Assembly: GCA_934045075.1 (NCBI GenBank)
Contig: OW203749.1
Location: forward strand, 5,298,804-5,362,803
DNA: 64,000 bases
DNA from: Yponomeuta sedellus
Taxonomy: Eukaryota > Arthropoda > Insecta > Lepidoptera > Yponomeutidae
Reading direction: 5' to 3'
Shown here: positions 42,301-57,300 of the stretch, piece after piece
Numbering within the stretch: the stretch's first letter is position 1
Layout: every line of letters starts with the position of its first letter
The notes under the pieces: generated by a model
What the model was told of the DNA's origin: nothing
Seen by the model: the letters and a program-made list of their open reading frames with translations, nothing else
The model's database searches: none
Translations under genes and position numbers: made by a program

Positions 42301-45300
42301 GGAAGAGCTTCTTAAAACTGTAGGTTACAACATATTTTAAACTTCCGCGACTTGTACACATAGCACACCCACACACACATAAACACACACACACAGACAG
42401 ACACACTACTAAACTTAGTAATTAGTATGCTAATAAAACTAAAGATAACCCCTTTTTTACATTCTATTTTATTGTAACATATAACTGAGGATCAGCACTG
42501 CTTACCCTTAGCTACAGGGTCTTATCCCTCTTTTAGGAAGCGGAGGCCCCACATTTTAGCATATTCACACGTATTGCTTTTGTATTAAATTAAAGCGTAA
42601 CTTGATGCTGTGAATGAGGCTTGATGAAGTGTAATGTATCATCTTTATGTATAAAAATACTTACACTATTTTTATTTTTAATGCACTAACCCGTGCTAAG
42701 GAACAAATTTAAAAACCTATTTAGAGGCTAAAAATTTCACCCATGCCGGGATTCGAACCCGCAACCTCTGGCTATCCGTACCAGCGCTCTACCAATTGAG
42801 CCAATGGGCGACTCACGGCATCAGTGAAATTTCGAACCTCTTTACAATATTCTCTGTATTACGTACAGGCAGCGACATCTGACTTAAGCAAATTGCATTA
42901 CTTACAGCCCCGACTTGGGTTAGTGCATTAAAAATAAAAATAGTGTAATCATGTGGGTACAGTGATATCGTTCCGATGTTAAAACCTAACTGCAAAGTAG
43001 GTAGTCGGGGCTGTAAGTAATGCAATTTGCTTAAGTCAGATGTCGCTGCCTGTACGTAATACAGAGAATATTGTAAAGAGGTTCGAAATTTCACTGATGC
43101 CGTGAGTCGCCCATTGGCTCAATTGGTAGAGCGCTGGTACGGATAGCCAGAGGTTGCGGGTTCGAATCCCGGCATGGGTGAAATTTTTAGCCTCTAAATA
43201 GGTTTTTAAATAAAAATACTTATTACTTATTTTTTAAACGACTTCAGAAAAGGAGGAGGCTTTTTTCTGACGTGGACATCTTGCTTATATTATCGCTTTG
43301 TACGAAACGTTTGTGGATGTATATTTTTATGCTCGTGTAAAAGACTGTGCTTTGTATTTTTCTTATGATGTAAACTGTAAGAAACTAAAACCGCCGCTTC
43401 CCATCGATTGTTCCCATTAGTCCCCTCCAGCCCTGCCCCCCGGGGTGACAGCTGGGAATTGTCTTCCCGGTTGTCACTCGGGTGACAATTCGTAGCTTCG
43501 GTTCCCTTTGGAGGCAATTGAAGATAATTCCCAGCTGTCACCCCGGGGGACAGGGCTAGAGGGGACAAATGGGAAGTCTGTTTGTCAGTTGTCACCGGGG
43601 AGGAGACAAGCGATAAAACATTGTAATTAGATTTCATCCTTTTTGTTTAGCGACGGAAAAAAAATAACCATTAGGTGAATAAAAATGTCGAAAATTTTGG
43701 AATGCAGAATTGCAGCAACTGTCATTAAGTTGTGGAGAAGGGGGGGGGGGGGGGTGACAAGCGATGCAACGGTTTTCTCCCCCCAGTGACAACTGAGTGA
43801 CAACTTCCCGGCTGTCCCCTTTTGTCAGCCTCCAAAGGGAACAGGCGCCACGAATTGCCACCCGGGTGACAACCGGGAAGACAATTCCCAGCTGTCTCCC
43901 CGGGGGACAGGGCTAGAGGGGAATGATGTTAACAATCGCTTCCCATAACCGCTGCCACGGTTCAATGGCCTGCCTTGTAACAAATTGGTGTCTGTAGACA
44001 ACAGTCTCCATCATACAGTTACAGCTTACCGCTCATTTGTATGACTTCTCTGTTAAGCCGCGTCTCCTTAAAAAACGTTACACAAAATGGTCCGTTATTT
44101 TTTTTTTTTGACAGCCTCTGTGGCGTAGCGTAGCGCATCTGCCTACCGTGCGAGAGGTCCCGAGTTCGAACCCCGGTTGGGGACAAAAAACTTATGTCTT
44201 GTATGTTTACATGTTTGTCGCTTTTTCTGGATCCCAAGACGCAGGGTATCGTAATGTGGGGCCAGAAGCAATGTACATACAGGCACATGCCTGGAGTGGA
44301 GACATACAAGGGTTGATATCGATGTGTCTGGTTTTATACATTATTATGTATCAGGACCTGCCAGGAAAGCACAGCGTCGCGATAAAAAATTTATCGCATT
44401 GTAGGCTAGCGCCATCTTGCTTTATTTCACCGCGCAAAGCGAGATGCCGCTACCCGATAGTGGGTGAAACTTTTATCTCGACCTTGTGCTCACCTAGCTG
44501 ATGATGAGCGATCATGATGATGACGATGAATGTTGATGAAGCGAAGGTGATCTGTCAGGATCGTGGCAAGTCGCAGACCCTGGTCTCTTCGTACCCCTCG
44601 GCATTCAGGTCCATAATGTCCCTTTCTCAAAATGTACCCGGGTTCCAGAATGTCCCGTTCCTAAAATGTTCCTTTCCCAAAATGTCCCGTCCTCGAAATG
44701 TCCCTTCCCCAAAATGCCCCTTTCCCAAAATGTCCCTTGCTCAAATTGTCTCCCAATTCCAAAATGTCTAGAGATTGTATTTTTTTTATTTTCGACATAT
44801 ATTATATCTATAATATAAAAATGAATCGCTGAATGTGTTGGTAAGCCCAAATCTCGAGAGCAGCTGAACCGATTTCGCTAATTCTTTTTTTAGAATATTC
44901 CTTGAAGTACGAGGATGGTTCTTACGGAGAGAAAAATAAAAAAAAATCAAGAATTGACTGTTAGGCGGTACGAAGTTCGCTGGGTCAGCTAGTATATTAT
45001 ATTGATGTAGATATAAAAACATGCAACCAATTCCATAAAAAATATGTTAGGAGAGATGTTTTGAGGTAGCTTAGTTTTTTCTTAGTGTCCACAATTTTTT
45101 TTTATTATATATCGAAGAAGCGCTCGTGAAGTGAAGGGACATTTAGAGCAAGGGACACTTTGGGAAAAAAACATTTTAGGAAAGGGTAATTCTGGAAGCA
45201 GGAGACATTTCGGGAAAGGGACATTTCGGTCCTGAACGCCCCTCGTAGACTTGGGCAAAGTGTGTCCCTAGAGGGAGTTGTTATGTCTCATATCTTTGCT

Positions 45301-48300
45301 CACCGAGATACACTATACTCTATCATATCTCGCTCACCACTTGTGTCCTAGCTCATATGACGTCCAATCAACTAAAATGCGTGTGGAAACAAGAGACACA
45401 AGGAGTGAGTCAGTCTAGTCTACCTATTCCCTTCTTTATCCAGATCAGACGTATTTTTTTGGTGAACTTTCTCTCACCGTTCGTTGGTTACGACGAATGC
45501 GGCAAAATCTAACCGATGTCAGACGATGTTGATCTCGCTCTCGCGCATTGTGTGTGAGCTGGATAAGGTAGCAGGAGATGACTACCGTACTGAGTTGAGA
45601 GTATGTGTGAGGGAGCCAGATAAAGTTGACATTTCTGGGATATGAATGGGACACACTTGACGGCGAGGGAGTTGTGTGTCCACTCACATCCGGCTCTTGA
45701 GTTACCCAAGGCTTGCCCCTCGGGTACGCTCATGCTAAAGAGGAGTCCGGTCATGCTATATCCGCACTCCTCTTTAGCGAGGACGAGATACAGCTAACTG
45801 CTATTACCGATGATAACATGCATTAAGTCATTACGTGCGATTTTGTAACAAGAAGCGGTAGTATCATGAATAAAACATTCAGTGTAAATAGTTATGTAAC
45901 GGTAATTTACCGCGTTGAAGCGCGTACAATACCACTTTTACTCTCATTGTTAGCAATGTGTTTATTATTCCGTTTTAATTGCTCACTCGCTTGTTTTTTT
46001 TTTACATAATTTGTACGTCTTATTCATGCAACTTTCGCTGGATGTTTTCAGCGCGGATGAATAAATAATAATAATAAAATAATAAATAAATAAACTTTAT
46101 TGAACAGAAGACAATTTACATTACTATATACAGTAGCTCCCACACTAGGCATAACCTGTGTCGTGAAGGAAGCCCTGTTTAGGATTCCGTGGTTGACAAG
46201 GAGCCCTTAGAAATAGATCAGCCATGACCGTTTCGTCTTTCCGTCGGTCTGTGTGTCGATTAGATTAGATTAGAACTCTATTGAACACACAAAAAAATAA
46301 ATACATTTATGCCACACCTGGCAATAAAGTGGCTTTTTCCGCACGCTGCGCGTACGGAAAAAGCCGCTTTCTGGCCAAGTGTAGACATAAAAAGATGTAC
46401 ACAACACGGGAGGTAATAAAGAAAGCTCTCGATCGCATATTTACGTCCCTCGCTTGCAGCTCGGGCCGCAAACTTCTGTGATCTCGGCCTTTCTTTGTAT
46501 TACCACCCTAGTTGTGTAATGTACTATAAATATCTTGTAGTTTCCCTTGCTTCGCAAGTCACTGTCACTGTCATGTACTGGCAGTTGTTAGACCATGTCA
46601 GAGACCTTATGGGCGGCTTGATAACTTCCGACAGTAAGGTCTGCCACAATCTGGGATGGGCGCGCGTTGCAATTAAGCTCGTATTCTCTCTATCTCTCCC
46701 TCTCTCTGAGAGAAGCCTGTGTCCTTGGACTACATAAAAAAAGGTGAACGACTTCCACGAGGTAAAGTTTTTTACAAATTCCATAGAAAATTAGAAAATT
46801 ACTCTGATGAAGTACCTAATTACTCTGTACCGGGTAAGAAACGCTCATTCTACGGAACCCTTCAACCCGCTTGGCTCGACACGCACTTGGTCGGTTTTAG
46901 TAATTAAAAAAACAACTGTCTCTTGCCTGGAAATCAATTTGAAAATTTTGTGGTGGACCCTTTCCTACTATAGGCATTACTTGGCTTGGACCCATCTAAA
47001 GTGAGTGAAGATGCGATTGGACGCTGTATAAACTATCTTATTACGTAGATGTAGAAGTGATCTTACATGATAAAGCCAGGTTTTCACGGTCTTAGTATGC
47101 TCGGATCGAGTGCGCCATTGCATCCGAGTAAACTAATGCTTCTGATTGGACGGTTTTTCGTGACAACACCAAAATAGCCAATCTGGGCTTACAGCATATT
47201 TCGTTCCGCCTATTCACAAGTCCCGTTTATCGCCCACCAAGAGACCGGCTGGCTGATCCAATTAACTTCCCGGTACTGGATCAATTCAGTGCAAGACCTT
47301 TGACCTCCTACCTTGACATATAAGGCCGGCCGTACACACTCGCCAGAGAGTCGCGAATTTATCTTACACTACCTGTGCCCCGCGTCGTTACCCACGTTTT
47401 ATCGATTTTCCCAGGGGAAGATAAGATAAGAATATTCTTTCTTGTTCACTGGAAAAACAACAAATACAAAATAATAACAATGTACATAGTACAATTGGCG
47501 GCCGTATTGCTAAAAGCAATTTCGTCCTGACAACCTTACGATGGAAATTTGCTGAATAAAATTAGAAAGACGGGAAGCCAGTGCAAAATTGAATATTGAT
47601 ACATACTTATACTTAATAAGATATTTTCCCGCTTTAAAACGTAGCTTAAGTGTCAGCGCACTAAATTTTATTAAAACGTCTCCAGCCGTTTAGACGTGAA
47701 GAAATAACAAACATACCTACAGACTCATAAACTTTGGCCTTTATAATATTGGTGTGATGTGATTGCTAGTTTCACAGGACAATCCTCTAGTGCGGATTGT
47801 GTAAAACCCGCAACGAATGTTGAACTCTCGAGCTGTAGGGCAAACGTGTGTGTCACATCAACCCTTTGTACGTCCCCACTGCTGGGGCACGGGTCTCTAC
47901 CCACAGGGTTAGGCCATACTCCACCACTGGGGCCAAGACCGGGTTGGTGGAGGATTGCAAGACAGTGGCGGGCCTTACTGCCAGAAGTTCCAGCCGCCCA
48001 TAAGGCCTCTGACAAGGCTTAACGACTGCCATTACATGACAGCCGGCACCAACTGCTTAACGTGCCTTACGAAGCACAGACTTGCTCGGAAAATGCCACT
48101 CTGAAACGGTAGTCATGGGACGGTCACCCATCCTGCACCTGACCGCGCCTGTATTTGCTTAACTCAAGCGATTGATTCCAATCGCTTGGTTCGAGGCTAC
48201 GAGCGCTTCCGGTAATTACGTTTTACCTAATAAATAATCGCGATTAGCCCCGTTTAAAATATATCTACTAAGATTGCTTGAGTATAGTCTGAAATCTTAC

Positions 48301-51300
48301 ATAGGTTAGAGACAGCGTAAATGGAAGCCATAACTGTTGCATAACCGCAGACAAGGTCAGCCGGTAGATTCGCCTAATAGCTTTTAGCGCTAGTTCAGAC
48401 ACGACGGGAAACGCGAGGCTTAAGAATCCGCGCGGCCATGTATGAACTATATGCAATGTATCATAAGCCTGAATTACATTTGCTTTATTTTCTTGCTTTT
48501 TAAGCATGCCTTACATAGATCTAGAATGGAATAGAGACGTCAAGAGTACACCCGTAAATCATAGCAAATTTTTAGCCTCTAAATAGGTTTTTAAAATCTT
48601 TTGGGAATTAAAAAAAAATATTTGCGACCCTCGTGCTAGTGGCTTTGTGTCATAAAAATAGGTTTGGTAGGTTCATTGTATTTTTTCGTCAACTAATAGT
48701 GTTTTTTGAAAAAAAAAATTACAATTGAGTCGCCCATTATCTCAGTTGGAAGAGCGCTAATAGGAAGAAGCTAATGGGCGACTCACCGGCATCAGTGAAA
48801 TTTCGAACCTCTTTACAATACTCTCTGTATTACGTACGTACATTTTTAGCCTCTAAAAAGGTTTTTAAAATTGTCCTTAGCACGGGTTAGCATTAAAAAT
48901 AATATAATCATTTCATCTTGTCAGGGTAAAGATCCATGGTTAGCGTATGGCAGAATAGTCACCTGCTATGCATTAACCGGACACCGCTCCACCGACGCGG
49001 CAAATCCCCGCGTAAATACGTCCGCTTTTAGAGATGGGACGCGGCGCGGAACAATTCCGATGGGAACATTTCATTCCAAAATTTAAATATGAAATAATAA
49101 TAAGAAGGAGAAGCAGTGGCCTAGTGGAAAATTGAAGAGAAGAAGAGAGATAATAGAAAATAGTTTATTCGACGGCACAATACTAATACCCCTCCGTAGG
49201 AAGGTTAGGACATCCTCCACTACAAGGGCGAAGTCGGGCTTGGTGGAGGATTGTAAGTCAGTAGCGAGCCCAGTTATGTAAAAACCCGGAATTATTCCAC
49301 GGTTATTCTCGAAATGGGTTTATGCCCGGGTACAATCCCATCTCTATTCAGGCGCCCGTATCGTCTTACACGCCGCCGCTACTTCGTTTCAGCCCTGTTG
49401 TGTCCAGTAGAGTGAGTGAGTCATCTGTGACCGCTGGGCTGTCTAAGTATTCCGTGTTTCTTGAGTAGTCCTAATGACTATTAGTAGTCTCGACTTCTCG
49501 AGTAGTTCCGTGTGTACAAGTAGGATTTATGTTTGGCTGGCCAATACGGTTGGGAAGCTTGATAATGGAGGTGCAAGACTTTCTGGAGGAGATACCATTT
49601 GCTGCAGATTATTTTGATGGATAAGGTGGAAGGAAAGAGGAGGCCGGACAGGGGAAAGAGGTCATGGTTGTGCAACATCAAAGATTGGACTGGTGTTAGA
49701 ACCGCTGAGGAGCTTCTCAGCATTGCACTGACCCTGATGAGTGAAATCAACAAAAAAATACTTTATTGCACACACAAAATAAACGTTACAATAAAAAAGA
49801 ATCAGTAAGCGGCCTCATAGATAAATAGCGAAAACTTTCTGATATCCGATATGAACCCTTTGTATGCCCCCACTGCTGGGGCACGGAGCTTCCTGCGATG
49901 CAGCAAAGTTACGTCATACTGCACCACGGGGGCCAAGTCCGGGTTGGTGGAGGATTGTAAGACAGTAGCGGGCCTTACTGTCAGTTATCAAGCCGTCCAA
50001 AAGGCCTCTGACATGGCTTAACAACGGCTTAGCTTGCTTTGCGAAGCACGGAAGCGCTCGGGAAAAATGCCACTAGCGGTAGTCACGGGATGTCAGCCAT
50101 CCCTTACTGACCGCGCTGTTATCGCTTAACCCAAGTGATTGATCCCAATCACTCGGTTCCAGTACTAGTCTACGAGCGCATCGAAAACTTTATTGGACTA
50201 TAAGAGAATCGGAAATATATTGGTATGTGAAATGACATGTATTGTACAGCGAAAGATTGAAGTAGAAGTAGCAAATCTTTATTTGGTACTACAGGGAGCA
50301 AATTCTCACTTCATTAGCAAATAAGTCCTATACGACTCTGAGGCTTATGACCCTGGAATTCTACGTCGAATAGTCGAGCGACAGCCTAAATCTGTATTCT
50401 GAACGCCATGTGTTTGTACGGAATAGTTTAGTTTCGTTTTTGGCTAATAGATGGCGTTATTTGTTTCCTATATCACAGTATGGTTTTATCCAAATCAAAC
50501 CTTTATAAGCAGAACATTGGGTCCGACAATTATTGCCACAGCTTTGCACGTTCTCTAATTAAACCGTACCACCCCCTCACCCCTCTACTACAGTGTCGAA
50601 CACCATGCTAGATTTATAGATTAAATTCGAGTGATAAAATGAATGTCTAATGACTCTGTCGAGTTATCTTAGCTTATTTTGATGCGACAAATGTCTAAAG
50701 TCTTCGATTATTTTGCGTCTACGCTTTCAATTCGCATGGGCGAGAATCGGCTCCTAGATATTGAATACAATAACTTAAGCTTAATATAAAACTAAAGTTT
50801 ATAAAGTAGGTACCAAAAAGGTTTCCGCTCAGCTTAATGCCGCAGCAGGACTACGGCGCTGATTTTCAGCGGATGCCTGAGAACTTATTGCCAAAACTTA
50901 AATTAATCTAAGTTAAACAAAACAATGACCTCATTATTGCATTTTTTTGCGACGACATTTGCCTTTATGTTTTCAAAAAAAATCAGTTTTTAACAGCAAA
51001 ATTTTGACACAAATTTCAAGAAGCATCAAGATATGATATAATTATAAGTTTGTCACACCAACTTTACAAAGATATTAAATAGGTATCCGTGGATTCGTTA
51101 CTATTTACTATTTTTCCTTTTGTGTAGTTAGCAGATGTTGTTTCAATATCATTTTAAAGCATTCTAATAGAAGGGGAATCTCTGATAGGAGGCGGAATGA
51201 TTGCACCAAGGGAGGTAGGCAAATCGTGTCTCTAGCTACCCCGTGGGTGTACGATTACCTTAACCGACAAACGAACAAGTGTAGTGTCGTAATCTAACCG

Positions 51301-54300
51301 CAGAGTTCTTATGACGAAAGCCGCTCGCAATGGACGACGCGTGAAAACGTTGAACAAAACTGTTTAAATGTAATATATTCATGGACATATTGCACAGATC
51401 TTTAGCCCTATACTAAGCCCTATACGTTAGCCCTATACTAAGTACAACTTAATGACTTGAGTTATAGGTGCTCACTCGACGATAAATTTAATACAATGAA
51501 TAAATAGGTTTTTAAAAGAGACTTTTTTTAAGTTATAAGTTATATATTTCATTTGTGAATTTATAGTAGCATAGCCACTCGCTAACTGTGTAGGAAAACA
51601 TCTCACGTCTAACTAGTGCTACAGAAAATGCTTTTTAACTGAGTTCTTCACACAACATTTTTATATCACCATGGATAGTCCCTTATTGTGCAAAAAATAC
51701 AATTTAACAGAGATTTTAACTTATAACTTAGTATGACCTGGCGACTGCGGATATCATTGGTAAACTTCATCCGTGCTTGTTGTGATTACCATGTTTGTTT
51801 ACCTGGGCGTGACGTCAGATGCGACGCCATGACACTTTGAGCTGTTTTCCTACAGATTTAAAATAATTTCAGAAAAATGGCCTAAACCTCCGTTAAAGTT
51901 TAGTTTATAACTGAAATATGTATAGGTATTTTTTTGAAAATAACAAATGTGTCCCCACATTATAGAAGAGGATTTAAAAAACGTTCGTCATGCCTATTTA
52001 GGCTCAGGAATAGTAAAAGGGAATTCACAGGGATGAACACTACATTGCGGCCTTGGTAATACTTGCGGATTGGAGTGGAGTCTTATAAACAGACGAATAT
52101 TCGAAAACAGTGCTACAGTGAAACGATTAACAATATTTGTTATGTTCGTAAAGTGCGCGTCTGTTGAAAAACCTAATAAATAAAAAACAATAAAAGTGTA
52201 GTGAATTTACTCTCTCTCTCTGTGGGAGAGACTATGCTCCAACGCTTCGGCTCTTTCCGCGGCCCGAGGCGGCCGCCGCCGGAACGCCGGACTCCGGCCG
52301 CCAAGGCGCCGGAGTCAGGCTCCCCGGAACCGGAAGTGGCGTTCGACGTCCGCCATTACTTTGTGGACGACCTAGCCGAGCCCTGGAGGGAGGAAGGTGA
52401 TTCTGTTCTAATCTATGACATTGTAAAAGACTTGGTTGAATTACCTACATACATACATACATACATACATACATAACCTCACGCCTGTATCCCAGAGGGG
52501 TAGGCAGAGACCAGGAACTGCCACTTGCCACGATCCTGACAGATCACCTACGATTATACTCTTTTTAATGCACTAACCCGTGATAAGGACAATGCGCGAG
52601 GTCGCGGGTTCGTATTTTGAGATCACCTACGCTTCGTCAACGTTCATAAGTCCTTACGCCTCATATCTACACGGCGGAGCCAAGTAACAATTCCGCTTTC
52701 GCACAGTTGCATAGTCAAGTCAAATGTTTCTTTACAAAGGTATAAATAATTATATTCCTTCTTCTTCTTCTTCAGGCTATATTAGTCCACTGCTGGACAC
52801 AGCCCTCCCTTAATGAGCGCCATAGCGGCCTGTCTTCAGCTTGCCGCATCCAGCATCTGCCTGCAGTTTTACGCAGATCGTCATCCCACCTGGTCGGAGG
52901 GCGTCCTACGCTACGTTTGCCGAGTCGCGGTCTCCACTCAAGAACACGTTTACTCCAACGGTTGTCGGTTCTTCGCGAGATGTGGCTAGCCCACTGCCAC
53001 TTCACATCGCTAATTCTCTGAGCTATGTCGATGACCCCTAATAATTATATTTACTCCGAAACGTCATGTTTAGGTGCCCCCGGACCAGTTCTCGTTTGTC
53101 TTGCAATTTGTTCTATATTCCATTTGCTAAGAACAAACATCTTTAAGAACAGGATTGTATGTGATAAGTTACATACCAATTGAAAGGTTTAGCTTAGATA
53201 TAAGGAAATGAATGATATTGAAACATTGGTAATAATATAGTTAATTGTATCTCCCTATTGAATTAGGTTACACCTGTAAGGATAGGGAATGTTTGGAAAT
53301 AAAGAAAGAAACAAATCTTTCTAGCACATTTTTTTTCGCTCGCGAAAGATTTTCTAATTTAGATCCTTTTGTCACCAAGTTTTGATAGAAACTGAAAATA
53401 TCAATTATTAATTAACATGACATAACATTGACATACAAGCACATACATTGCTTCTGGCCCCACACTAGGATATCCTGTGTCGTGGGAACCAGAAACAACG
53501 ACATCACAAACATGTAAACATCCAAGACCTGGGATTTTTTTTGTGTCCCCAGCCGGGATTCGAACCCGGGACCTCTTGCATGGTAGGTAATTGTGTCTAA
53601 TGTCTCTGTTTCTGTCATAAGTTATAAGTGGAGGCTTTGCTGGTGTCTGTGTCTTTAAAAACCTATTTAGAGGCTAAAAAATCCACCGATGCCGGGATTC
53701 GAACCCGCGACCTCTGGCTAACCGTGCCAGCGCTCTCCCAACTGTGACAATGGGCGACTGCGGACATCAGTGAAATTTCGAACCTCTTTACAATACTCTC
53801 CGTATTACGTTTAGGCAGCAACATCTGGCTGAAGTGATTTGTACCACTTTGTAGGTTTTTAAAATTATCCTTAGCACGGGTTAGTGCATTAAAAAGAATA
53901 TACCAATTTTTGGACTTAGAAAAATGAGCTTGGAAATACCATAGCTGAAAATATCAATAATTAATTGTCTCTAATGTCTCTCTTTCTGTGTTAGTTATAA
54001 ATGGAGGTTTTGCTGGTATCTGTGTGAAATGAAATAAAATAACTTTATTGTAAAACAGGGTTACACTGATGGTTACTGGCTCCCAAGCTAGGATTCCCTG
54101 TGCTTTGGTTAGCCAGGCTACTTCCAAATTAGTTTTTAATATAATTTTAATAATTAGAAAGTAATTGTGTCTTAAAAACCTATTTCGAGGCTAAAAGTTC
54201 CACCCATGCTGGGATTCACACCGCGATCTCAGTGAAATTTCGAACCTCTTTACACTATTCTCTGTATTACGTACAGGCAGCGACATCTGGCTTAAGTAAA

Positions 54301-57300
54301 TTGCATCACTTACAGCCCCGACTACCTACTTAGCAGTTAGGTTTTTACATCGGAATGATATCACTGTACCATGGCATGGGTGGAATTTTTAGTCTCTAAA
54401 TATGTTTTTAAAATGGTCCTTAGCACGGGTTAGTGCGTTAAAAATAAAAATAGTATAATTGTGTCTTGTTAATGTTTTAGTAATTTTGTTCATTGTGGTG
54501 TTTGCTTCGCAAATAAATAAGACGCAGGCAATAACTGCAGGCAGATGCTGGATGCCCCAAGCTGAAGACAGGGCGCTATGGTGCTCATTAGGGGAGGGCT
54601 ATGACCAGCTGTGGACTACATAATATAGCCTGAAGAAGAAGAAAAGGCAATAACCGCCCCTATTATCTTGTCCCCAGATGCGTTGGAACGTGAGCGTCTG
54701 TCCAAGCATGCTCAGCTCCGCGAGCTGGTATGCCGCGGAGACGTCCTGGCGCTGAAGGCGAAGCTTCAAGCTCTAGGTCCTGAGGCCGGCCTCATAGTCA
54801 ACTTGACTCCCGGAGGCGCCAATACCCTTCTCTATATGTAAGTTGCTACTCCGCTACTGTCTTACAATCCTCCACCAACCCGGACTTGGCCCCCGTGGTG
54901 GAGTATGGCCTAACCTTCCTGCGATGCAGGAAGAGACCCGTGCCCCAAGAGTGGGGAAGGGTATGATATCGATATGTAAGTTGACGGCCTCTGTGGCGCA
55001 GCGGCAGCGCATTAGATGCAAGAGGACCTGGGTTCGAACCCCGGCTCGGGATAAAAAAAAACCCAGGTCTTGGTTTACATGCGTGTGATGGTATCCTAGT
55101 GTGGGGCCAGAAGCAATGAATGTACCTGTATGTAAATGTTATGTTATAACATTTAAATTTTTACATTTACATAGACCTCTTGCATGGTAGACAGATGCGC
55201 TACCGCTATGCTACAGAGGTCTTCGCAATAAGTTTCCAGACTTGAGCGTGGTCCTCAAAGCGGCCTCTCTAGTAGCAATTCCCATACAAACGTAGTTTGG
55301 TTTTTATACACAAATGACATGCCTGATCGCAATGAAACTTCACCACTACGTTGAGAAAATACAAAGCGCGGTTTGAAAATTGGAAATAATTATATTGTTT
55401 TTGTTGCACTAACCCGTGCTGAGGACAATTTTAAAAAGTATTTAGAGGCGGACCCGCGACCTCTGGCTAACCGTACCAACGCTCTCCCAACTGAGCCAAT
55501 GGGCAAGTGCCGGCGTTAGCAAAATTTCGAACCTCTTTACAATATTCTCTGTATTATTTACAGGCATCTGGCTGAAGTAATTTGCATCACTTGCAGCCCC
55601 GAGTACCTACTTTGCAGTTAGGTCTTACATCGGAATGATATCGCTGTACTCACATGATTATATTCTTTTTGTTGCACTAACCCGTGCTGAGGATAATTCA
55701 ACAGAAAAAGGAATTATAGCCTTGAGAGTGGTTTTTATAAAAAGTTTTAGGTAGTACGAGCAAACCTTGATTTGTTCCCTCTAAACATATTGATAATGTG
55801 TCATTGAGATGCGGCGTGTCGTTTGTGATTTCAATCCAAATTACGTTTGTGCAAGGGAGTTTCTAATGGCCCCAGTACACAATGGCCTGTGATGGGCCAT
55901 GCTTTGCCATTCACCACTGTAGGACACGATCACTTGGTGTTTACACAATGGCGCATTGCTCATAGCTGTCTGGCAAACCAATTGCGATGGACGTGGAAGT
56001 AATTGCGGCCAAAGCTATTTATTTACAAGTATTACAGAAGTATGTACAACAACAAAGTCATTAAAAAAAAAATGGCGCAAAAGGCGCAAAATTACAGGCT
56101 CAGATTGATATAAATCAATAAACTTTAAGGTCTATTGATTTATCTTCATTATTCTGCCATACGGACATTTTGGGCGATTTATAATTCAAGTAGTTTTACA
56201 AAAGATCATCGCAAAAAAAAAGTACTCTATGTCTATCCCGTTCAGGGGACGGCGACGAACTAAACGATGGGCCACTGTGTAAACACGGATGGGTCACGCT
56301 ACGCCACGATTACTTTGAAGTGTGCCCAAAAAACCGACAACTGTCCGATTGCGCGCCACGATATGCAATTGTCCGCCACTACACACCATTGCCCCGAGTA
56401 CACAATAGCAATGGCGAGCAGTGGGCCTGCATGTGCCATTGTGTACTGGGGCCATAACAGTATGGCCCGCCACTGTCTTCCAATCCTCCACCAACCCGGA
56501 CTTGGCCCCCGTGGTAGCCTAACCTTCCGGCGATGCAAGCAGAGACCCGTGCCCCAGCAGTGGGGACATACAAATGGATGATATCAACATCAAGTCCGCT
56601 TACAGTTCGCAATTATCCGAACTCTCACTCCGCATCTGTTCCCAACAGCGCCGCAGAGTCCGGTCACACGTCCATCGTGTCGGCGCTCCTAGAGGCGGGC
56701 GCGGACGGGCGCGCCCATCCCGTCACCAAGTACTGTCCGCTGTACATAGTGTGCTATCGGGGACACGCCGAGACCGCAAGGCTGCTGCTTCACGCCTACC
56801 CGCAAGCGGCACAGGTGATTAGATGTAGCTGACGGCCAGGGAGGCGATTCTCGCACATGCGAATTGAAAGCGTAGACAAGTTTTCGAAGGCTTAGACAAT
56901 AATTGTCGCATAAAAATGAGATAATTTTATTTTTTATTTTATTTTATTTACTTAGGACAACCAGTAGCTAGTACACTAATACATCTTAATTATAGAACAT
57001 AAAGGGTTTTAAGGTAAGTGCCTAGCCTATTAAGGTTGCCACAGCATGCACCTTTGCTAGTGTTTAAGTTAACATTTTTGTAGTTTAATAAATCTACAAA
57101 TAAACTGCAAACAAATTTAAATTAAAAATTAAAGACATATATGTATCATTACTTTACCTAGGCACTCCTGATTTGAGGATCTGTTTGATTTTTTCCTTAC
57201 ATATAACTCGACAGAGTAATTTTTTTTAGTTAATAGTAACTCGAATCGGTCCTAATTTGGACAACTATTTTCTAATGCCAATGACTAGTCAGTAATGCGA

